DNA from: Chloroflexota bacterium
GTDB taxonomy: Bacteria > Chloroflexota > Dehalococcoidia > SM23-28-2 > RBG-16-64-32
DNA length: 8,394 bases
Assembly: GCA_005880075.1 (NCBI GenBank)
Contig: VBJT01000011.1
Location: 1 to 8,394 of the forward strand
Direction of reading: 5' to 3'
Positions 4,320 to 8,394 of this stretch are shown piece after piece (the first letter of the stretch is position 1; every line of letters begins with the position of its first letter). Below the pieces are notes generated by a model. That model was not told where the DNA came from. It ran no database searches and saw only the letters and a list, made by a program, of their open reading frames with translations. The translations under genes were made by a program, and so were the position numbers.

Positions 4320-5714
4320 CTAGCCCGCCAGCGCCTTCTCCGTCGATGGCTCGGTCGCGTAATGGAGGACGATGCGCGCGACGTCCACCTCCAGGCCGGT
4401 CGTGAACCCAAGGCCCAAGATCAACCCGAACACCCGCATCGGCAGAATAATTTCACCCGGCATTTCGACCATCGGGTTCGGCTTCAACCCCCTCACCCAC
4501 GCCTCATTCGCCGCGTCCATCAATTCGCGGTTGCGATAGGTCCCGGGGTCGGTCATCGAACGGAAGAACTCCGCCGTGGCGCGGAAGCCCCCGCCTCCTC
4601 CTTGTTTGAGCCGGAAACCGGCCTCCTCCATCGCTTCAACGACGCCCTCGTCATTGTGCGTGAAGATGCAACGGATCATCTTCTTGAACGCTGTCAGGAA
4701 CCGGGGCGAGAGGCGCTTCGTCAAGCCGAAGTCAACGATCGCCAAGCGGTCACCCGGTAGAGCGAACAGATTGCCGGGGTGTGGGTCCGCGTGAAAGTGC
4801 CCATGCTTCAACATGAGCTCAACGTATACCTCGACAACGAGGCGCGATAGCTTCGTTATGTCGAGGCCCTCTCGTACACCGCGCTCGAGCTCGGTCACCT
4901 TGATGCCGTCGATGTAATCCATCGTCAGTACGCGGTCGCTCGTGTGCTCCCAGATTACGCCGGGGATCACAATCGCAGGCCGCTGGGCCAGCAGCGACGA
5001 GATTGCTTCCATGCTCCGGGCCTCATGCAGCATGTCCACTTCGAGCGGGATGTTCGCCGCCAGCTCCTGGAATGCCGGCTCGAGCGGGAAGGAGTAGAGC
5101 AGGCGGCTCTCAAGCCAGATCACGGCCCTCAGCAGCTTCAAGTCTGTATCGACCAGACGCTCGATGTTCGGGTAGACGACCTTGACGGCGACCCGGCGTC
5201 CGTCCTTCAGGCGAGCCTTGTACACCTGCGCGAGCGAGGCCGCCGCCACCGGCTTCGTGTCGAACTCCGCGAAGGTCTCCTCGATCGGCGCGCCGAGCTG
5301 CCGTTCGATGTGCGGACGCATAGACGCCCAACTGCGCGGAGGAACCTGGTCCTGCAGCCGCGAAAGCACGCGCACGTATTCTTCCGGGAAGGTGTCCGGG
5401 CGGCTCCCGATTGTCTGCCCGATCTTGATCATGAGCCCTTGAAGGCGCAGGACGGTGTCGTAGATTTGCCACGCGCTCCGGGTATGGTAGGCGCTCAAGC
5501 CCTCGTCGTATGCCTCCTGAGAAAGCCTGCCCCCCCGCCGCAGCGATAGCAGCTTGTACCCGGCGAGAATGGAGGCTACGACACCACCGGCGTAGGCAAA
5601 GCGAAGCGGCCGCATCTCGAGCACTCGCGGCAGCAAGTCGAACGCCTCCCACTTGGCGCTGGGCGATGCTGTGGATGCGCCGAGCTCAGGCGCAGGCACG
5701 CGTCCGGCGACCAT
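4320..5714 (-). CDS. ABC1/UbiB-family atypical protein kinase
   Basis: The product has 464 residues, within the family's usual range. It has the family hallmarks: KIGQ at 97-100, an Ala-rich nucleotide loop AAASLAQVY (157-165) in place of a Gly-rich loop, the VAVKV lysine (K178), HADPHPGNLF (308-317) as the catalytic loop, and VDFG (327-330) as the metal-binding motif. A hydrophobic segment at about 36-57 probably anchors it to the membrane. UbiB/COQ8 relatives support isoprenoid-quinone lipid metabolism through ATPase activity; the exact substrate here is unknown. ATG 5714 is chosen because it overlaps the TetR stop as TGATG and has AAGGA 7-8 bases upstream; TTG 5717 is an alternative. The coupling implies co-transcription with, and control by, the TetR gene. 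Confidence 0.95.
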   Translation of the reverse strand: MVAGRVPAPELGASTASPSAKWEAFDLLPRVLEMRPLRFAYAGGVVASILAGYKLLSLRRGGRLSQEAYDEGLSAYHTRSAWQIYDTVLRLQGLMIKIGQTIGSRPDTFPEEYVRVLSRLQDQVPPRSWASMRPHIERQLGAPIEETFAEFDTKPVAAASLAQVYKARLKDGRRVAVKVVYPNIERLVDTDLKLLRAVIWLESRLLYSFPLEPAFQELAANIPLEVDMLHEARSMEAISSLLAQRPAIVIPGVIWEHTSDRVLTMDYIDGIKVTELERGVREGLDITKLSRLVVEVYVELMLKHGHFHADPHPGNLFALPGDRLAIVDFGLTKRLSPRFLTAFKKMIRCIFTHNDEGVVEAMEEAGFRLKQGGGGGFRATAEFFRSMTDPGTYRNRELMDAANEAWVRGLKPNPMVEMPGEIILPMRVFGLILGLGFTTGLEVDVARIVLHYATEPSTEKALAG

Positions 5715-6385
5715 CAACCTTTCCTTTCTGCGGAGCTCGTGATCTCCGCGCCTGGCTTCTTCCCCTCACCTCCTGACACAGCTTCCACCCGGCTCGCGAC
5801 CGTCTGCACTGCATCCAGCACATATGCTTCGAGCTCGTCGGCACGCAGCCGGCCGCCGAGCTCGCTCCGAATGAACGAGGCGACAAGGATGTCGACGAGC
5901 TGAGTCGCCAGGGACTTCGCTTCGGGCTTCGATCGCTCGGCCAAGTGCTTCGCAATGATTGCCTGGAAGATCCCCATCCAGCGATCGAGCAACTCCCTGC
6001 GGACGAGTTCGGCTTGCTCGTGGGAATAGTGCGCTTGGAGCAACAGGAAGCGGATGAACGAGCGGTGTTCTCGCATTTGCCGCAAGCTGAGAATGGCGAC
6101 GTTCGAAAGCGCGTGCCGCAAATCGCCGGGCGGGACTCCCTGCTCCAGCGTCTCGATCCCTACCCGCAGCGGATGTTCCTGGAGTACTGCCTTCAGCAGC
6201 TCTTCCTTCGAACGAAAGTAGTGATAGAGGAGTCCCTTCGTCGCCTCCAGCTCGAGGGCGATATCGTCCATGCTCGCCCCCTCGTAGCCGCGCCTAGAGA
6301 ACACGCGTAGACCGGCATCGATAATGCGGCGGCGGGTCCGGGCGGCGCGCTTTCGCCGGAAGTCGGTGCCGGCGACGAGTTTCAT
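5714..6385 (-). CDS. TetR-family transcriptional regulator
   Basis: The product has 223 residues. The N-terminal DNA-binding domain (about 12-65) reads RIIDAGLRVFSRRGYEGASM and continues through the helix-turn-helix to TKGLLYHYFRSKEELL, a textbook TetR signature. The C-terminal two thirds are helical and should bind the ligand and dimerise; the ligand cannot be read from sequence. ATG 6385 is chosen because a consensus -35 (TTGACA 6421-6416) and -10 (CATACT 6398-6393) lie just upstream; the longer TTG start at 6421 would fall inside the promoter. The mRNA would then be nearly leaderless. Two inverted repeats cover this promoter and the start codon, so autorepression is likely. The stop overlaps the kinase start. 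Confidence 0.95.
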   Translation of the reverse strand: MKLVAGTDFRRKRAARTRRRIIDAGLRVFSRRGYEGASMDDIALELEATKGLLYHYFRSKEELLKAVLQEHPLRVGIETLEQGVPPGDLRHALSNVAILSLRQMREHRSFIRFLLLQAHYSHEQAELVRRELLDRWMGIFQAIIAKHLAERSKPEAKSLATQLVDILVASFIRSELGGRLRADELEAYVLDAVQTVASRVEAVSGGEGKKPGAEITSSAERKG

Positions 6386-6421
6386 ACCGGGCAGTATGGG
6401 AGATACCGGTTGGTATGTCAA
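6383..6421 (-). promoter_or_regulatory. TetR gene promoter with two tandem 16-bp operators
   Basis: TTGACA, a 17-base spacer and CATACT form a good sigma-70-type promoter. Two sites of the form CATACnnnCCGGTAT(G/C) overlap it, at 6402-6417 and 6383-6398 (minus orientation). They are 19 bp apart, about two helical turns, so two dimers could sit on the same face. One covers the -35/spacer and the other covers the -10, start point and start codon. Confidence 0.75.
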
Positions 6422-6444
6422 ATGCGGCCTGCTGATTGATCACT

Positions 6445-7326
6445 CTAAGCCGAGCGCTTAGCGGCCAGCCGGTTCGCGCGCTCGGCGAGCGCGGGCATCT
6501 CGAGCTCGCGCGCCACCTGCTCAAACGCGGGTGCCGGACTTCTCCAACGCAGCACCTCGACGGAGTCGAACAGGCGCTCGCCGCTGCGCAGCTTCGCCAG
6601 GTCGCGAAACAGATAGGCGCGTTCGCGCTCGAGGTGGAACGTGCGACACAGCTTTCGCGGCCAGGGCACATTGAGGTCCCAGGCAACACAGTCCTCCGGG
6701 AATGATTCGAAATGGGCCCAGCGGGTGAGGACGGCGGCCGCAGAGCGAGCGCCGAAGCCGGGCAGGCCCGGGTAGCCGTCCGCGCTATCGCCCACAAGCG
6801 CGAGATAGTCGGGGATCGAAGCCGGCGGCACGCCAAACTTTGCGGTCACGCCCGCCTCGTCGAGGACGACGCGCGTGCGCCGGTTAAGTTGAACTACACG
6901 CTCGCCCTGGACGCTTTGGCTGAGATCCTTGTCCGGCGTGCAGATATAGACACGCTCGACCTTCGTCTCAGCAGTTGACAGCGCCGCGGCCGAGGCCAGC
7001 GCGTCGTCCGCCTCGAACTGGACCATAGGCCAGACAATGACGCCCATTGCCTCAAGCGCTTCCTCTAGCAGCGTGAACTGCGCGAGGAGGCGCGGGTCGA
7101 CGCCGGCGCTGGTCTTGTAACCGGGCCATAACTCGTTGCGAAACGACTCAATGACGTGATCGGTCGCCACGCCGATATGCGTGGTCCCACCCTCGAGCAT
7201 GCCGAGCAGCGAGCCGAGTACTCCCCTCGTCGCCGCCACCTCCCTCCCGCCCGCGGTGACGTGGGAAGGTAAGGCGAAGTGGTGCCGGAACAGCTCATAG
7301 GTGCCGTCGACCAGGTAGACGTTCAC
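6445..7326 (-). CDS. Stand-alone 5'-3' exonuclease (PolI N-terminal/FEN-like domain)
   Basis: The product has 293 residues, the size of a single PIN/FEN nuclease domain plus its C-terminal helical part. Metal-ligand motifs appear in order: VDG (D7), the FRNELWPGYK segment (62-71) matching the FR...YK basic motif, FEADDA (E105, D107, D108), TPDKD (D132, D134) and GDSADGYPGLPGFGARSAA (179-197), the last being the helix-3-turn-helix that grips duplex DNA. The family cleaves flaps or 5' ends in replication and repair. No polymerase domain follows. The start is GTG; there is no clear ribosome-binding site, and TAGACT lies 7 bases upstream. The 3' end carries a CTAAGC-GCTTAG hairpin (6445-6461) without a T-run. 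Confidence 0.94.
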   Translation of the reverse strand: MNVYLVDGTYELFRHHFALPSHVTAGGREVAATRGVLGSLLGMLEGGTTHIGVATDHVIESFRNELWPGYKTSAGVDPRLLAQFTLLEEALEAMGVIVWPMVQFEADDALASAAALSTAETKVERVYICTPDKDLSQSVQGERVVQLNRRTRVVLDEAGVTAKFGVPPASIPDYLALVGDSADGYPGLPGFGARSAAAVLTRWAHFESFPEDCVAWDLNVPWPRKLCRTFHLERERAYLFRDLAKLRSGERLFDSVEVLRWRSPAPAFEQVARELEMPALAERANRLAAKRSA

Positions 7327-7333
7327 GCCCGAT

Positions 7334-7339
7334 AGTCTA
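7334..7339 (-). promoter_or_regulatory. Possible -10 (TAGACT) for the exonuclease gene
   Basis: TAGACT fits the TAnnnT core and ends 7 bases before the GTG start, consistent with a leaderless transcript. No -35 is visible. It lies at one arm of an 8-bp inverted repeat (7335-7342 and 7386-7393). Confidence 0.25.
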
Positions 7340-7387
7340 ACGGACGGCTTGATGAGCGCGGTTGCGCATGCCCGGCCGGAAGGGACG

Positions 7388-8107
7388 TTAGACGCGCGTG
7401 ATGCCGACCAGCTCCGCGCGGATCACGGTCCGCGATGTGTATTCGCCACCGAATACGGGATCGCCGGTCCGATAGAACGAGCCGCCGCAGGTGATGATAG
7501 TAAGCACGTCGTGGTCAGCCGGATACATCATCTGGATCGTGGCCGGGTCGTTCGGGTCCATCGATTCGTTCATTACGACCTGGTAGACGACTTGAGCGCC
7601 GCGATCGTCGACGAGCCGGATCTGGTCGCCCGCACCGAGAGTGCCCAGGCTATAGAAGACCGCTGCCCCGTTCCACGTCACGTGACCGGCGAACACGGCG
7701 TTTCCGCCGGTGCCCGGCCGCGCGGAAAAGTCGTACCAGGCGGCGATTCCGCCCGCGCCCGGGCCTGTGGGCACGATGGGCACCCTGTTCTCGTCGAGCC
7801 CATACACGACGACAGGCGCGTTTACGCCTATACGGTCGATGACCATCGATTGCGTATCCGAGAGCGGCGGAGGCAGGGGTGCCGGTGGGGGCGGAGGCGG
7901 TGGGGGCGGGGCAGGCGTGGCGGCGGGAGTAGCGCTTGCCTGCGGTGAAGGCGGTGCGACGACCAGCGCAGCTTCCTGTTCGCCACTGCCGGGAAGCACG
8001 ACGTATCCGAGCGCGCCCAAGGCAAGCAGATATGCCACTCCGGCCGCAATCAGCGGCCGCCTTTTCTCGGGCGCCCTCAGAGGCGCGAGAATGTACTTTC
8101 TGAACAC
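7388..8107 (-). CDS. Sortase-family transpeptidase with membrane anchor and Pro-rich stalk
   Basis: The product has 239 residues. A basic N-terminus and hydrophobic segment (about 18-38) form a signal anchor. A Pro/Ala-rich stalk (51-81), including a run of nine prolines, leads to the catalytic domain (about 86-239) outside the membrane. Catalytic residues are visible: His142 in AGHVTW, Cys207 in TIITCGGSF and Arg226 in YTSRTVI. The TCGGSF signature and small size resemble class E/F-type sortases; the class is not certain. Sortases join LPxTG-like substrates to surface structures; no substrate gene is in the window. The start is GTG 8107, the only start placing the anchor normally, with GGGGG about 8 bases upstream. 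It is divergent from the nitroreductase gene. Confidence 0.9.
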   Translation of the reverse strand: MFRKYILAPLRAPEKRRPLIAAGVAYLLALGALGYVVLPGSGEQEAALVVAPPSPQASATPAATPAPPPPPPPPPAPLPPPLSDTQSMVIDRIGVNAPVVVYGLDENRVPIVPTGPGAGGIAAWYDFSARPGTGGNAVFAGHVTWNGAAVFYSLGTLGAGDQIRLVDDRGAQVVYQVVMNESMDPNDPATIQMMYPADHDVLTIITCGGSFYRTGDPVFGGEYTSRTVIRAELVGITRV

Positions 8108-8198
8108 AGTTTTAGCCCCCAGGAAAGGATGTCTACCTTAAGCTTAAACGCACGCGGACGCATTTGGTCACTCGGGCGGCCAACCAGGAAAGATTCAC

Positions 8199-8207
8199 GC
8201 TATAATC
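8199..8207 (+). promoter_or_regulatory. -10 element GCTATAATC for the nitroreductase gene
   Basis: A perfect TATAAT (8201-8206) lies 22 bases before the ATG, leaving a short leader that contains AAGGAGG. The same 9-mer occurs at 3244 and, on the other strand, at 4296. No -35 hexamer is clear. Confidence 0.55.
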
Positions 8208-8228
8208 CGAAGCCTGAAGGAGGCGCCC

Positions 8229-8394
8229 ATGGAAGTGTTCGAGGCCGTCCGCACGGTCCTTGCCGTCCGCCAGTACCAGGACAAGCCCATCCCGCCCGAG
8301 ATAATGCGCCGCATTGTGGAGGCGGCTCATCTGAGCGCGAGCAGCATGAACCGCCAGCCCTGGCACTTCATCGCTGTCGACGACCGCGACATCC
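8229..8394 (+). CDS. Nitroreductase-family flavoprotein (5' part only, runs off right edge)
   Basis: The first 55 residues are present. VRQYQDKPIPPE (13-24) and HLSASSMNRQPWHFIAV (34-50) match the N-terminal FMN-binding region of the nitroreductase family, where an Arg near residue 14 and the Ser-Asn-Gln-Pro-Trp stretch contact the flavin. The family uses NAD(P)H to reduce nitro compounds, quinones or flavin-linked substrates; which of these applies cannot be told from the fragment. The ATG is supported by AAGGAGG 5 bases upstream and a TATAAT just before it. Confidence 0.92.
   Translation, partial: MEVFEAVRTVLAVRQYQDKPIPPEIMRRIVEAAHLSASSMNRQPWHFIAVDDRDI

Noticed and set aside
4944..5549. 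201-codon plus-strand frame opposite the kinase gene
   Set aside because: It is antisense to a gene with full family motifs. Its Arg/Leu/His-rich composition is what a high-GC third-position shadow gives.
6445..6461. CTAAGC-GCTTAG hairpin at the end of the exonuclease gene as a terminator
   Set aside because: The stem is perfect but no T-run follows on the transcribed strand, so it does not qualify as an intrinsic terminator.
7349..7948. 199-codon plus-strand frame opposite the sortase gene
   Set aside because: It is antisense to a well-supported sortase with all catalytic residues, and has no motifs of its own.
8138..8147. TTAAGCTTAA palindrome as an operator
   Set aside because: Several 10-bp palindromes are expected by chance in a window of this size, and nothing else supports it.

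Overview
The window is GC-rich, gene-dense bacterial DNA with no mobile element, tRNA, rRNA or CRISPR array that I can see. The gene mix suggests a Chloroflexota-like bacterium, perhaps Dehalococcoidia-like. That mix is many Cys-rich zinc-ribbon microproteins, a CxxC-x17-CxxC protein, an RRM protein, a Pro-rich-stalk sortase, and a stand-alone CTP-synthase-like amidotransferase domain. The taxonomy is inference, not a database result.

Positions 1-3512 hold small proteins that look like nucleic-acid or metal binders. An RRM protein runs off the left edge on the minus strand; its leader contains a stem followed by T6 that looks like an attenuator. Three minus-strand Cys-rich microproteins follow (637-885, 860-1093, 1300-1569). 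A plus-strand double zinc-ribbon protein with a SYGGG linker (1969-2322) has a highly structured leader and a strong terminator. A minus-strand microprotein set follows: a 59-residue zinc ribbon with a GTG start (2908-3087), a helical hypothetical (2620-2853) and a His-rich putative metal binder (2406-2630). A plus-strand Cys4 microprotein closes this part (3306-3512).

Positions 3552-8107 hold five minus-strand genes, in transcription order: a sortase, a stand-alone 5'-3' exonuclease, a TetR regulator, an ABC1/UbiB-type kinase coupled to it by a TGATG overlap, and a CTP-synthase C-terminal-like protein. The TetR promoter carries two tandem inverted repeats that look like an autoregulatory operator. 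A partial nitroreductase leaves the right edge on the plus strand (8229-8394).

The most notable result is in the CTP-synthase-like gene (3552-4280). Its reading frame contains a single TGA exactly where class I amidotransferases have the nucleophile cysteine (GT-[TGA]-GGFQ), and the frame continues intact to a normal stop. Twelve bases after the TGA lies a perfect 7-bp hairpin with a UGUUA loop, which matches what is expected of a bacterial SECIS element. I read this as a selenocysteine codon, so the gene is probably a 242-residue selenoprotein and not a pseudogene. The amidotransferase His and Glu also appear to be replaced, so its chemistry is probably not ordinary glutamine hydrolysis.

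The promoters share a -10 element: GCTATAATC occurs three times and GCTATACTC once, each before a gene. At several minus-strand genes the -10 is only 7-8 bases from the start codon, which suggests leaderless mRNAs.
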